From assembly GCA_049366815.1 (NCBI GenBank), contig JBMNCO010000184.1:1-64000 (forward strand): a stretch of 64,000 nt of DNA, given 5' to 3'. Position 1 is the first letter of the stretch. Each line of letters opens with the position of its first letter. Both the position numbers and the translations under genes were made by a program. A model generated the notes under the pieces. The model saw nothing but the letters and a program-made list of their open reading frames with translations. It was not told where the DNA came from and ran no database searches. This document shows positions 7,840 through 16,730 of this stretch, in pieces. The stretch is from CAYNYM01 sp049366815 (lineage in GTDB: Bacteria; Desulfobacterota; DSM-4660; Desulfatiglandales; HGW-15).

Positions 7840-8304
7840 TTAGGATGCCGTCACAGTGATCTGTTTCGGTTTAGCGATCTCCGCCTTGGGCAGGGTCACA
7901 GTCAAAATGCCCTCTGCGCACTGGGCGTCAGCCTTTTGAGTGTCCACCTGGCCGGGCAACCTCACAATGCGGCTGAATTTTCCTGCATCCCTTTCCCTTC
8001 TGTGATATTTGGCACCTTCATTTTCCTCGGCCACCCGCCTTTCGCCTGATATGGATAGGCTGTCTCCGGTCACGGAAATATCCAGGTCGGCGGCCTTAAT
8101 CCCTGGAAGTTCCGCCCGAACATAATAATTGTCACGATCTTCCGTCACATTCAATAGTGGGAAGACACCGGCAAAAGGCTCCTGGGATACCCCTCTTGTA
8201 AACCTGTCGGAGAGCAGATCCATCTGTTTCCTCATCCTTTCAAGCTCCCCGAAAGGGCTTTCCCACGCCATCGAAGGCCAACCTCTTAATTTCCTAAACA
8301 GCAT
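7840..8304 (-). CDS. Hsp20/alpha-crystallin small heat-shock protein (2)
   Basis: About 154 residues with an amphipathic N-terminal arm (MLFRKLRGWPSMAW, FGELERMRKQMDLLSDRF) and a complete alpha-crystallin domain (PLLNVTEDRDNYYVRAELPGIKAADLDISV to EGILTVTLPKAEIAKPKQITV). Upstream Met codons are in frame, but the ATG at 8304 preceded by AAAGGAGGAG is the natural start. First gene of the Hsp20 pair. A sigma-70 type promoter is visible about 190 bases upstream. I see no CIRCE element or sigma-32 box. Confidence 0.9.
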   Translation of the reverse strand: MLFRKLRGWPSMAWESPFGELERMRKQMDLLSDRFTRGVSQEPFAGVFPLLNVTEDRDNYYVRAELPGIKAADLDISVTGDSLSISGERRVAEENEGAKYHRRERDAGKFSRIVRLPGQVDTQKADAQCAEGILTVTLPKAEIAKPKQITVTAS

Positions 8305-8495
8305 CGCTACTCCTCCTTTCCGCATAACCCTTCTTAGAATATGTAGATAAAATCTATTTCTCTCCTGTGGCAGAATTTATTCCCCAAACCGCATGGTGCA
8401 CACAACGCCTTCCTATGAAAAAAGGCCTGCCGAGGAAAGCATAAAAAACCATTAACATTAAACATTCCAAAAGGTTATGCATTAATTTGTTAGAA

Positions 8496-8523
8496 AATAT
8501 AATCACGCCTGCAGTTGTGTCAA
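8496..8523 (-). promoter_or_regulatory. Putative sigma-70 promoter for the Hsp20 operon
   Basis: On the minus strand TTGACA (8518-8523) and TATATT (8496-8501) are 16 bases apart. The implied leader to the first start codon is about 185 bases, long enough for post-transcriptional control, although I recognise no thermometer motif. Confidence 0.5.
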
Positions 8524-8560
8524 CCGGGAAAATGAACAATGAGATCCATTCTTGACAGTC

Positions 8561-8701
8561 TATGGACCGGAACGAAGATGCGGCGCCTTCACAAGGACAC
8601 TTGAACTCCCTGTTGAGGTGGATCCCGCAAGTGTGAAGGCGACATCTAAAGACGGCGTGTTGAAACGCAATTTACCAAAGGCCGGGAAAATCTCCGCATG
8701 A
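8561..8701 (+). pseudogene. Remnant of a third Hsp20 gene (C-terminal half)
   Basis: In the frame ending at the TGA at 8699-8701 the DNA reads the end of an alpha-crystallin domain: GAFTRTLELPVEVDP, ASVKATSKDGVLKRNLPKAGK. This matches the usual Hsp20 pattern of a LP-EVDP strand, KA-x-KDGVL and LPKA. No start codon, ribosome site or N-terminal domain is present upstream, so this is a 5'-deleted stump of about 45 codons on the strand opposite the two intact Hsp20 genes. It lies between the Hsp20 promoter and the korB stop. Confidence 0.75.
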
Positions 8702-8732
8702 ACACCGACTCAAGTACTTCAGAAATCCGTGC

Positions 8733-9593
8733 CTATCTGAAGGAATCCAATATCGATTCAAAGCTCGCCTGTTTGATGTCCTGTTTGACGAGCGCCATGT
8801 CCTTTATGGCCTGCTGCATTTCTTCCGGGACCGGTCTTTCGCCCTGATAGATCACCCCGATGGGAATCCGTTCCCCCCACTCCCGGGCCCTCTGGAAGGC
8901 CTGTATCCTGTCCCGGGGATCGTAGGAGGGGTCATCCTTGATGTCGTAAACCCGATCCTTATACCACTGATAGGTGTTGACCCTGTTGAATGAGACGCAG
9001 GGTTGAAGGATATCGATGAAGGCAAAACCCCTGTGTCGCACGCCTTCGGTGATGAGATCAGCCAGATGCTCCGGTTCTCCGGAAAACCCCCGGGCCACGA
9101 AGGTACAGTCACATGAAACGGCCAGCAGTAAGGGGTTCAGGGGAGGATAAAGGGCTCCCACGGGGGTTGTCTTGGAGACATAACCCAGGTCACTGGTGGG
9201 TGATGTCTGTCCCTTGGTAAGTCCGTAGACCTGATTGTTGTGGACGAGGTAGGTGATATTCACGTTCCTGCGCATGGCATGGACAAAGTGATTGCCCCCT
9301 TCGGTGTAGCCGTCCCCGTCCCCGCCCTCTGCCAGGACAGTGAGTTCATGGTTGGCCAGTTTGATGCCGGTGGCCACCGGGAGGGTCCTTCCGTGTAGTC
9401 CGTTGAAGGCATTGCATCGGAGATAGTGAGGGGCCTTCGCGGCCTGACCGATGCCGGATACGATAACGATATCCCGGGGCCTCAAGCCCAAATTGACAAG
9501 GGCCTGCTTGAGCGCCTGAAGTATAGAGTGGTTGCCGCAGCCCGGGCACCATGCCACGGGATCGTCGCTGTAATAGTCATCTATTGTAACCAT
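8733..9593 (-). CDS. korB: 2-oxoacid:ferredoxin oxidoreductase beta subunit
   Basis: A 286-residue thiamine-diphosphate-binding beta subunit of a 2-oxoacid (probably 2-oxoglutarate) ferredoxin oxidoreductase, which decarboxylates a 2-oxoacid to acyl-CoA while reducing ferredoxin. Cluster ligands are visible as CPGCGNH near residue 16, the Cys of LRCNAFNGLHGR, and the Cys of LQPCVSFN. The ThDP/Mg site is GDGDGYTEGGNHFVHAMRRN. The frame opens earlier, but AAGGAGG directly before the ATG at 9593 fixes the start, and it overlaps the tail of the alpha gene closely (10-base gap). The exact substrate is uncertain: the KorB-like CPGCG and Q-x-C-V-x-F-N motifs favour 2-oxoglutarate or a related acid. 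Confidence 0.9.
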   Translation of the reverse strand: MVTIDDYYSDDPVAWCPGCGNHSILQALKQALVNLGLRPRDIVIVSGIGQAAKAPHYLRCNAFNGLHGRTLPVATGIKLANHELTVLAEGGDGDGYTEGGNHFVHAMRRNVNITYLVHNNQVYGLTKGQTSPTSDLGYVSKTTPVGALYPPLNPLLLAVSCDCTFVARGFSGEPEHLADLITEGVRHRGFAFIDILQPCVSFNRVNTYQWYKDRVYDIKDDPSYDPRDRIQAFQRAREWGERIPIGVIYQGERPVPEEMQQAIKDMALVKQDIKQASFESILDSFR

Positions 9594-9603
9594 TTTTACC
9601 TCC

Positions 9604-11322
9604 TTAAAGGGCCCTGTGGACACGGTTCACGACATCCATGGGAGAAAAGGGTCTCCCGTCGAATTTCAAGACGAGGCGGTCGACCGGAATGCCGCCTTCC
9701 TTGGAAAAAAGCCTCGCAAACTGTCCGGTGCAGTTGTTCTCAACGGACAGGATCTTTGTCTTTTTCGGTATCCTGGATGAAAGACCGGCGCCTGGAAAGG
9801 GAAAAAGGTCACAAAAGTGCCACGCTTCGGTCTTGAGACCGCTGCGGGTCAGGATATCCGCCGCCTCTTTCAAGGCCCCATAGGTGGACCCCCAGCCCAG
9901 AAGCAGGATATCGGCATCAGGTTCGGTGTGGACTTCCGGCGGCTTCATCTCGGCCAGGAACCCTTCGAACTTCCGCATGCGTTTGACCACCATGGCCTTT
10001 CGGTCCATTGCACGCTCGGTGATATGCCCGGCCTCGTTGTGTTCGTCGCTGTCAGCATAGAGGACGGCCTCCCCTAGCCCGGGAAGGATCCTGGGAGAGA
10101 TGCCCGATTCATCCCACGCATACCTCTTATATTCCATCGGGGATGCCATATCCTCCGCCGAAACTATATTGCCCCGGTCGATCGTGATACGCCCCAGGTC
10201 CAGGCGATCTACCGTAAAGTGGGAATCATTCAGGTGTTGATCCCCCAAGACGATCACCGGGCTCTGGAATCGATCCGCCAGGTTAAAGGCCCTGACCATG
10301 GTATAGAATGCCTGCTCCGCATGGCCGGGTGCAAAGACCGCCCTCGGAAACTCACCATGGGAGGCGTGGATCGCGAAATCAAGGTCCGCCTGCTCGGTCC
10401 TTGTGGGCATTCCCGTCGATGGTCCGACCCGCTGGGCGACGACGATCACGAGAGGGGTCTCGGTCATACCGGCCAGACCCAGGCCCTCCACCATCAGGCA
10501 GAATCCGCCTCCCGATGTGGCCGTCATGCTACGGACTCCCGCAAAGGACGCCCCGAGCACCATATTGACGGCCGCGATCTCATCTTCCGCGGGCTCAACG
10601 ATGATACCCTGTTTGGCGCCAAGAGACGCCACAAACTCCATGATGGAGGTGGACGGCGACATGGGATAGCCGCAATAGAACTTCAACCCGGAACAGACAG
10701 CTCCCAGAGCCATGGCCTGGCTTCCGGTGATCAAAAGTTTTTCTTTCTTCAGGGGAGTGGGAGGGATCTTCTTCGGAAAGTTCCCCTTAAAATGATCCTG
10801 AATATATCGGTATCCCGCAAGGACGCATTTTCTGTTCTTTTCGACGATTTCAGGGCCCTTGCCCTCGAAACCCTCGGCCATGTGATCGAGGAGCGGCTGG
10901 ATGTCAAGGCCCAGCAGGGCCACAACCGCCCCGATGGCGACCGAGTTTGCCATGATTTTGTCTTTCCCCGCCTCCAGGGCCAGCTGTTCCAAAGGAACGG
11001 GAAGCCGCGCGGGGTTGTCCGATGCGATCTCCAGCACATCATAGATCATGATATCGTCCGGAGCCAGAGCCGGTTGGTCCTTATCCATGGAACCCCGGTC
11101 CAGGGCTATCAGGATATCCACCTTGTCGCTGTGGACATAAACGGGCTCGTCCTTGATTCGGACCTGAACAAAACTGTGGCCCCCGCGGATCCGGGACTCC
11201 ACATCCTGATGGACAAAGACATAGTATCCGTGGCGCGTAAAAATTTTGCCCAGAATAAGACCGATGGACTGCATCCCCTGGCCTGCCCGGCCTCCGATCC
11301 GGATAGAAACATCCAACGCCAT
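9604..11322 (-). CDS. korA: 2-oxoacid:ferredoxin oxidoreductase, fused gamma-alpha subunit
   Basis: A 572-residue fusion. Residues about 1-190 are the gamma (catalytic) domain, opening IRIGGRAGQGMQSIGLILGKI. Residues about 195-572 are the alpha pyrimidine-binding and transketolase C-terminal domains (ITGSQAMALGAVCSGLKFYCGYPMSPSTS, EDEIAAVNMVLGASFAG, TSGGGFCLMVEGLGLAGMTETPLVIV). This gamma-alpha order is typical of two-subunit KorAB enzymes. It is the first gene of a two-gene operon, and no ferredoxin or delta subunit is attached. AGGAGG precedes the ATG. In an anaerobe it would serve the reductive or oxidative branch of the TCA cycle or acid degradation. Confidence 0.92.
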   Translation of the reverse strand: MALDVSIRIGGRAGQGMQSIGLILGKIFTRHGYYVFVHQDVESRIRGGHSFVQVRIKDEPVYVHSDKVDILIALDRGSMDKDQPALAPDDIMIYDVLEIASDNPARLPVPLEQLALEAGKDKIMANSVAIGAVVALLGLDIQPLLDHMAEGFEGKGPEIVEKNRKCVLAGYRYIQDHFKGNFPKKIPPTPLKKEKLLITGSQAMALGAVCSGLKFYCGYPMSPSTSIMEFVASLGAKQGIIVEPAEDEIAAVNMVLGASFAGVRSMTATSGGGFCLMVEGLGLAGMTETPLVIVVAQRVGPSTGMPTRTEQADLDFAIHASHGEFPRAVFAPGHAEQAFYTMVRAFNLADRFQSPVIVLGDQHLNDSHFTVDRLDLGRITIDRGNIVSAEDMASPMEYKRYAWDESGISPRILPGLGEAVLYADSDEHNEAGHITERAMDRKAMVVKRMRKFEGFLAEMKPPEVHTEPDADILLLGWGSTYGALKEAADILTRSGLKTEAWHFCDLFPFPGAGLSSRIPKKTKILSVENNCTGQFARLFSKEGGIPVDRLVLKFDGRPFSPMDVVNRVHRAL

Positions 11323-11453
11323 GTTGCCCTCCTTTCTCTTTGTGTAAGAAACGAAACACTTTCGTCAGCCTTCCGCCCGGCAATGATACGGGAAGGGGTC
11401 GAAAGAGTCCCCTCAGTGGTAAAACTCCCAGGGATTTCGAAGCCCCCCACCCT

Positions 11454-12419
11454 TTATCCTTGCCTGATCAGAAAGACGATGTAAAGCATGTAAAACAAGA
11501 CGAATAAGGCCCCTTCCCAACGGTCCATTCGGCGTCTTCCTCCGGTGAACATGGAAGTGAAAAGGAAAAGGCTTGCAAGGATCACGACGCCGATATCTAT
11601 GTTGCTCTTTGGATGAAAAGGGAGGGGCTTGATCGTGGAGCTGATGCCGAGAACGAAAAAGATATTGAAGATATTGGAACCTACCACGTTTCCAACGGCG
11701 ATCTCGACGTTTTTCCGGTAGGCCGCCACGGCCGAGGTGGCCAGTTCCGGGAGGGAAGTCCCGACCGCTACGATCGTAAGACCCACAAGGGACTCACTCA
11801 TCCCGAGACTGAGGGCCATATGGATAGCGCCGTCCACGATCCATTTGCCCCCCAGGCCCAATCCCGCCAGTCCGATAACCACCAGGAGAAGGGATTTCCG
11901 CCATCCGTGCCCTGGGGGTATGTGTTCTTCCATGCCTTCGACCCGCTTGGCGATGGAAAAGGAGTAGTAGAGGAAAACAACGAAAAAGGCGATGAATACG
12001 AGACCGTCTACTCTTGTGAGGGCCGATACGGTCGCTTTATCTATCCAGCGGTCATTGGCCATGAGCCCCAGAAGGATCGCGGCCATGAGGCTCAAAGGAA
12101 TTTCCTTCCACACAGTTCCCTTACCGACGGTGAGAGGGTGGATCAGGGAAGAGACTCCGAGGATCAGGAAGATATTGGAAATATTGCTTCCCAAAATATT
12201 ACCGATTGCAATATCCGCGCTTCCCTTGAGGCTTGCGACGATGTTGACGAAAAGCTCGGGCGTGGAAGTGCCGAAAGCCACCACAGTCAATCCGATTACG
12301 AGATCGGAGACATTCATTCTCCTGGCAATGGAGGAGGCCCCGTCGACCAGAAAGTCCGCCCCTTTGATCAGAAAAACAAAACCGACACCGAATAGCACAT
12401 AGGAAAGGGCTGTGCCCAT
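11454..12419 (-). CDS. Calcium/sodium (CaCA family) antiporter
   Basis: A 321-residue inner-membrane cation antiporter of the YrbG-like CaCA family, with about ten hydrophobic helices in two homologous halves. The alpha-repeats that form the ion path are both clear: GLTVVAFGTSTPELFVNI with GNILGSNISNIFLILG in the first half, and GLTIVAVGTSLPELATSA with GNVVGSNIFNIFFVLG in the second. Each keeps the essential acidic residue in the TPEL/LPEL motif. It likely extrudes Ca2+ in exchange for Na+ or H+. An RBS (AGAGGA) precedes the ATG. It lies 130 bases downstream of the kor operon on the same strand order but is probably separate. Confidence 0.92.
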   Translation of the reverse strand: MGTALSYVLFGVGFVFLIKGADFLVDGASSIARRMNVSDLVIGLTVVAFGTSTPELFVNIVASLKGSADIAIGNILGSNISNIFLILGVSSLIHPLTVGKGTVWKEIPLSLMAAILLGLMANDRWIDKATVSALTRVDGLVFIAFFVVFLYYSFSIAKRVEGMEEHIPPGHGWRKSLLLVVIGLAGLGLGGKWIVDGAIHMALSLGMSESLVGLTIVAVGTSLPELATSAVAAYRKNVEIAVGNVVGSNIFNIFFVLGISSTIKPLPFHPKSNIDIGVVILASLFLFTSMFTGGRRRMDRWEGALFVLFYMLYIVFLIRQG

Positions 12420-12695
12420 GGTTGCGTCCTCTTTGTCCAGTCGGCCGTCTCCCTGAGGGACGGTTGTAGATGCGATGCCGAAGAACTGTTGTGGAAGTCG
12501 ATTCCGGCCTTCGACTGCGAGGGGTTAATGAAATCGGGCTTGTTTCATCATATGCCATCTTCCCAATAAATCAAAAAAAATTGTGGGAAAGTTTACCTCC
12601 GTGATGTAAAAGTCTGAGGTGCTGCGGTGAGACCCGGCGGGAATGTGTATATCCGAGGGATCAAATGAAATTCGGCCTTAAAGGAAAAGAAAAAG

Positions 12696-13958
12696 ATGAA
12701 AATAAACAAAAAAGCCCTGGCCATGCTCAGTGCGGGCCATTTCGTCACGGATGTCAATCAGGGGGCCTTGCCCGCGCTTCTTCCTTTTTTTAAGGAGGCC
12801 CTGAACCTTTCCTACACGATGTCCGGGACCATTCTCCTGGCTGCCAATATCACCTCCTCAATTATTCAGCCGGCCTTTGGCCATCTTTCCGACAAGCGGC
12901 CTATCGGCTGGTTTCTCCCACTCGCCCCTTTTATCGCCTGTCTGGGATTATCTCTGACCGGTTTCGTCTCCAATTATTCCCTCATCATCCTTGCCGTCAT
13001 TCTGAGCGGCTTCGGGGTTGCCGGTTTCCATCCCGAAGGTTTTAAGACCGCCTATTTTTTTACGGGGGATAAAAAGGCCACGGGAATGTCGATTTTTGCA
13101 GTAGGCGGAAACCTCGGGATTGCGGTTGGGCCGATAGTGGCCCTCTCTCTGGTTACGCACTTCGGCCTCGGCGGGACCCTTGGATTGATCCTGCCGGGGA
13201 TTTTGATCGCCGGCCTCCTCTTTCTCAACATGTCCATGCTGACCAACCCTGTTGCCTCTGCTCAAAAAAAGGCAAACGAGAAGACGAAAACACCACTCTC
13301 GATAAATCAGAAGGTGTCATTTCTTCTTCTCGTCGGAGTCGCCACGATAAGGGCATGGACACAATTGGGCCTGGTGGCCTATATCCCCTTTTACTATATA
13401 GATTACCTCAAAGGAAACCCGCTCTATGCAGGGAAACTTGTTTCAACATTTCTTCTGGCGGGCGCCCTGGGCACGCTCATAGGGGCGCCCTTAGCGGATC
13501 GGTGGGGTCACAAAAAGTTTCTTTCGATCACCCTTGTATTGTCACCCCCTCTCCTTCTCCTCTTCTACCACAGCAGCGGCCCGATATCTTTCGTCATTCT
13601 GGGCATTGCCGGCATGGTTCTCATCTCATCCTTTGCCCTGACAACCGTTATGGCCCAAGCCCTCCTTCCCCAGAACCTGGGGATCGCCTCAGGGATGATG
13701 GTCGGTTTCACGATCAGCGCCGGGGGAATCGGCGTGACCCTCCTTGGGATAATTGCGGATGCCTGGGGTGTGCCGATGGCCATGAAGACCGTCTTCTTCT
13801 TACCGCTCATTGCCTTTCTCCTCACCCTGCCGGTCAAGTATCCACAAGCAAGGAAGGAGACCTCAGGCCTTTCGGTTTCTGACATTCCGATTTCCCTCAA
13901 AGGCCATGTCGACAACGAGAGGGTTCCAACCGGAAACGGCGATTCGGCGCTGACCTGA
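12696..13958 (+). CDS. MFS exporter, fosmidomycin-resistance (Fsr) type
   Basis: A 420-residue twelve-helix major facilitator. The N-terminal LSAGHFVTDVNQGALPALLPFFKEALNLSY and the SGFGVAGFHPEGFK stretch are typical of the fosmidomycin-resistance Fsr branch, and the MFS loop motif appears as GHLSDKRPIG after helix two and GAPLADRWGHKKF after helix eight. It would export small molecules by proton antiport; the natural substrate is unknown. The start follows AAAGGAAAAG. The last 35 residues are hydrophilic. The gene is transcribed away from the antiporter and faces the radical SAM gene tail to tail. Confidence 0.85.
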   Translation: MKINKKALAMLSAGHFVTDVNQGALPALLPFFKEALNLSYTMSGTILLAANITSSIIQPAFGHLSDKRPIGWFLPLAPFIACLGLSLTGFVSNYSLIILAVILSGFGVAGFHPEGFKTAYFFTGDKKATGMSIFAVGGNLGIAVGPIVALSLVTHFGLGGTLGLILPGILIAGLLFLNMSMLTNPVASAQKKANEKTKTPLSINQKVSFLLLVGVATIRAWTQLGLVAYIPFYYIDYLKGNPLYAGKLVSTFLLAGALGTLIGAPLADRWGHKKFLSITLVLSPPLLLLFYHSSGPISFVILGIAGMVLISSFALTTVMAQALLPQNLGIASGMMVGFTISAGGIGVTLLGIIADAWGVPMAMKTVFFLPLIAFLLTLPVKYPQARKETSGLSVSDIPISLKGHVDNERVPTGNGDSALT

Positions 13959-14087
13959 AGCGTTCCCATGAAGGGTGATCCGGCCGCGGTGAAAGAAAGG
14001 ATGAGAGGGATGAAGCCGGAGAAACAGAACGCGCGGGGAAGCCGACGGGAAAGAGTAGAGCATCTGAAAGACCTCAAAAACAAACCG

Positions 14088-15350
14088 CTAGGGTATACCC
14101 TTGGATTTGATGGCGGATATGGCACGCGCCGTTTTTTCCACTGCATCCCGGGAACCCCTTTCCAGACTCCCTGCAGCCTCCCTGATAAGTTTCATCAATG
14201 GTGCATCGAGTTTGCCCCAGCCTTCCACACAATCGAGATAGCCGTCGTGGACGAATCGGGCCAACAAAAAGCGTGCCCTTTCAAGGGGAGAGAGGGCCAG
14301 GAAACGGTCGATCTCATCCAGCATGGACGCCTTGATTCGGGTGAAGGGTCCTTTGACCGAAAAAAGAGGGTTGGTCATCTGGAGGGTTTCAAAGGTGCAT
14401 TCAAAATCGAGGCCCCTGATGATCCCGGCCAGTTCCTCGATCATTTGATCCTCTCTTGGGGGTGAAAAGTCGCCGGAGAGGACCATGGCATAGAGGGGAG
14501 AATGCTCGACCACGGCCAGGCTCCGCACCCTGACCTCGTTGGGCCGAATTTGGTTCAAGACATCAATCGTATCTTCTAAATGCCTCAGGGACAAGGCTTC
14601 GTTGCTCCCGGCAAGGCCGGGCATAATAAAGGCGGCCATCTGAAGCCCCGCCTCCATGAACTTCCGCCCGCCCGCTATATGGGACTTGCGGGTGACCCCC
14701 TTTTTCATGGTCTCCAGGACCATATCACAGCCGGACTCGATTCCCACAAAGGCCCAGCTCAGGCCGGCCTCTTTCAACGCCCTGAGGTCTTCCAGAGAAT
14801 GCCGTTCCAATGTCCTGGACCGGGCATAACAGGTCACGGTGTCCACCATGGGGAAGGCCCTTTTCATGGCCCCGAGGATGCGAACCAGGGTCTCTGTTTT
14901 TGCGGCCAGGGCGTTGGCGTCCTGGAGAAAGACCCTTTTTCCGCCCCGAATCAGCCAGTTGGCCACGTTCCTGAGGGTGCCCAGGGCCGCCTGCTTTTCC
15001 GGTGTGATAAGAGCGCGGTATTCACCATAGATCCCGGGGTGATCGGCTATAACCTGTCGGACCACATCCGGCCTTATCCGGCCGTTCAATCCCATGTCCC
15101 AGGAGGTCTTTTCCATCAGTTCCCAGGTCCTGGATACGGTGTCCACATCGGTAAGGATCTCTTCTTCCGATCGGGCCCTGAATCGCCGGTCCTTGTAAAC
15201 GGGGCAAAAGAGGCATTGATTCCAGGGGCAGTTGTGGTTGACCCTGATGATGAGGGCCTCGCCCTCGCCGATGGGTCCCATGGGGCCGGCCGCGATGGTG
15301 TAGTCCCGGGGAGAACGGGACGATGTGTTTTTTGATGAATACTGACGCAT
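14088..15350 (-). CDS. Radical SAM protein with CPWNQC-x-x-C cluster motif
   Basis: A 420-residue radical SAM enzyme. The iron-sulfur motif is NHNCPWNQCLFCPVYK, with Cys41, Cys46 and Cys49, that is Cx4Cx2C instead of the standard Cx3Cx2C. The downstream TIM-barrel strands include FLQDANALA, VTCYARSRTL, WAFVGIESGCDMVLETMKKG and MAAFIMPGLAG, which supply SAM-binding residues in the COG1032/COG0731-like group. No B12-binding domain is present. The substrate is unknown. It is the second gene of a likely operon behind the UPF0200 kinase-like gene (30-base gap), which may point to nucleotide or cofactor chemistry. Confidence 0.8.
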   Translation of the reverse strand: MRQYSSKNTSSRSPRDYTIAAGPMGPIGEGEALIIRVNHNCPWNQCLFCPVYKDRRFRARSEEEILTDVDTVSRTWELMEKTSWDMGLNGRIRPDVVRQVIADHPGIYGEYRALITPEKQAALGTLRNVANWLIRGGKRVFLQDANALAAKTETLVRILGAMKRAFPMVDTVTCYARSRTLERHSLEDLRALKEAGLSWAFVGIESGCDMVLETMKKGVTRKSHIAGGRKFMEAGLQMAAFIMPGLAGSNEALSLRHLEDTIDVLNQIRPNEVRVRSLAVVEHSPLYAMVLSGDFSPPREDQMIEELAGIIRGLDFECTFETLQMTNPLFSVKGPFTRIKASMLDEIDRFLALSPLERARFLLARFVHDGYLDCVEGWGKLDAPLMKLIREAAGSLERGSRDAVEKTARAISAIKSKGIP

Positions 15351-15380
15351 TGGTTCTATTTTTTTTCACCCCCAAAGCGA

Positions 15381-15926
15381 TCAAAGCGCTCCGGGTTGTT
15401 CCCCGGCGTCCTGAACTATCCTGCCCAGGGCTTCAAGGGCCTCTTCCATGGTCCCTGTATTCAGGACGTAGGCATCGGCAAGGGCGATGGGCGTCGCGGT
15501 TCCGTAGGCGATCTCTCTTGCATCACGCGCCTCAAAGGCACCGGGTGCATCGTCCGCCCGCCCCCTCGACAGGACACGGCTGCGACGGGTCTGCCTCGGT
15601 GCAAGAAAGGCCACGACCGTGCAGTCGGCCTTCTCCCGGATCAGTTCTATCTCCGGCCAGGAGCGCATCCCCTCCAGAAAGACCAGATCTTGATTGCTCT
15701 CCGTAGCGGTCTGCAGAGCCTTGCGCGTCACCCCCATGCCGTCATTGCCGCGCATTTCATTTGAGACCGCCGCGGTGTTTTCCGGATCGGGCTCCAGACC
15801 CCGGCGACGGACTTCGTCGCGGACCAGATCGCCGGTGGCAAAATACGGGATCCCGTTTGATTCCGCATAAGACCTGGCAATGTTTTTTCCTGATGCAGGC
15901 ATCCCGACAACTATAAACATTTTCAT
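15381..15926 (-). CDS. UPF0200-type (archaeal adenylate/dephospho-CoA kinase-like) NTPase
   Basis: A 181-residue P-loop protein. Its opening VVGMPASGKN, the GDLVRDEVRRRGLEPDPEN segment and the EGMRS lid region resemble the UPF0200 family known mainly from archaea and related to adenylate and dephospho-CoA kinases. The P-loop ends G13-K14-N15, so the usual Ser/Thr that helps hold Mg2+ is Asn. It probably binds a nucleotide and may phosphorylate a small molecule; the true reaction is unknown. AAGGAG precedes the ATG. It is first in an operon with a radical SAM gene. A co-inherited modification pathway is inference. Confidence 0.7.
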   Translation of the reverse strand: MKMFIVVGMPASGKNIARSYAESNGIPYFATGDLVRDEVRRRGLEPDPENTAAVSNEMRGNDGMGVTRKALQTATESNQDLVFLEGMRSWPEIELIREKADCTVVAFLAPRQTRRSRVLSRGRADDAPGAFEARDAREIAYGTATPIALADAYVLNTGTMEEALEALGRIVQDAGEQPGAL

Positions 15927-16072
15927 GAAACACTCCTTGACTGATGGATGACCTTATTTTTTCTCTCAACCCAACTTCCCGTATTTTTGAAATACCACTC
16001 TCTTATCGCAGGATTGAGTGTCGCTGAGATCCATAGCAGGTATCACAGATGTTATCGATGAGTTAAGGCCAT

Positions 16073-16730
16073 TCAAAGGGAGCATAGATTAACTGTAAGT
16101 ATTTCAGTGTTGGCAAAGAGAACTTGCCAACCGATACTGTCTTCTTCCTTAGGTGCTTCCTGGGACCGAATCCGCTGAAAATAGTCCCTTAGACGCTGCA
16201 GATCCAAATCATGGATTGCCGCACCGGATACGGGCCGCGTTTCCAACCGAAAAGCATCCCTTTGCTGAAACAGCCTTTCCAACTCTTCAGGGCCGGCTTC
16301 CCGGCTTTGGCTACCCACTTGAATATAAAACAGTCCGATGGTTGGCATGCCACTCATGATGAACCGTCCATGTCCGATCCACACGCATTATCGCCACGTG
16401 CTTGCCGGGTTCCGCGTCGCGGATCTCCTCCTGAAAATGAATAATCTCGAGGCGGATCTTATCCCTACAAGCATTCATCACCCATTCCTGTAAATCCGGT
16501 CGGGTGATTCCGGTTATGCTGCCATCATCATCCACTCCAAGCAAAATGCCACCACCAGAATGATTTGCAGAGGCCACGATCTCCTTGGCCAGTGCACGAT
16601 TGTCCAGCGTGTCCCTTTTAAACGCGGCAGTGACCTTTTCGGCCTGTGACGGGGGTAATTGATAGGCTTTTACCAAGGCATCACGTCCATTTCTGCAAGA
16701 TTCGGCACTTTTCAAGCCACGTTTCAACAC
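16073..16730 (-). pseudogene. Frameshifted AlbA_2/Schlafen-like ATP-binding protein
   Basis: Two overlapping minus-strand frames together read one AlbA_2 domain. The first (from 16730) gives LDNRALAKEIVASANHSGGGILLGVDDDG then ITRPDLQEWVMNACRD, up to HHEWHANHRT. The second continues FYIQVGSQSREAGPEELERLFQQRDAFRLETRPVSGA, then ends early at 16073. One extra base near 16331-16338 explains the break. The N-terminal stretch overlaps the end of the HEPN gene and does not look native, and the C terminus is cut short. AlbA_2 domains occur in regulators and in phage-defence proteins. As it stands the product is not functional, unless the frameshift is an assembly error. Confidence 0.7.

Noticed and set aside
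8354..8539. 61-codon minus-strand frame in the Hsp20 leader
   Set aside because: It overlaps the promoter and leader and shows no motif.
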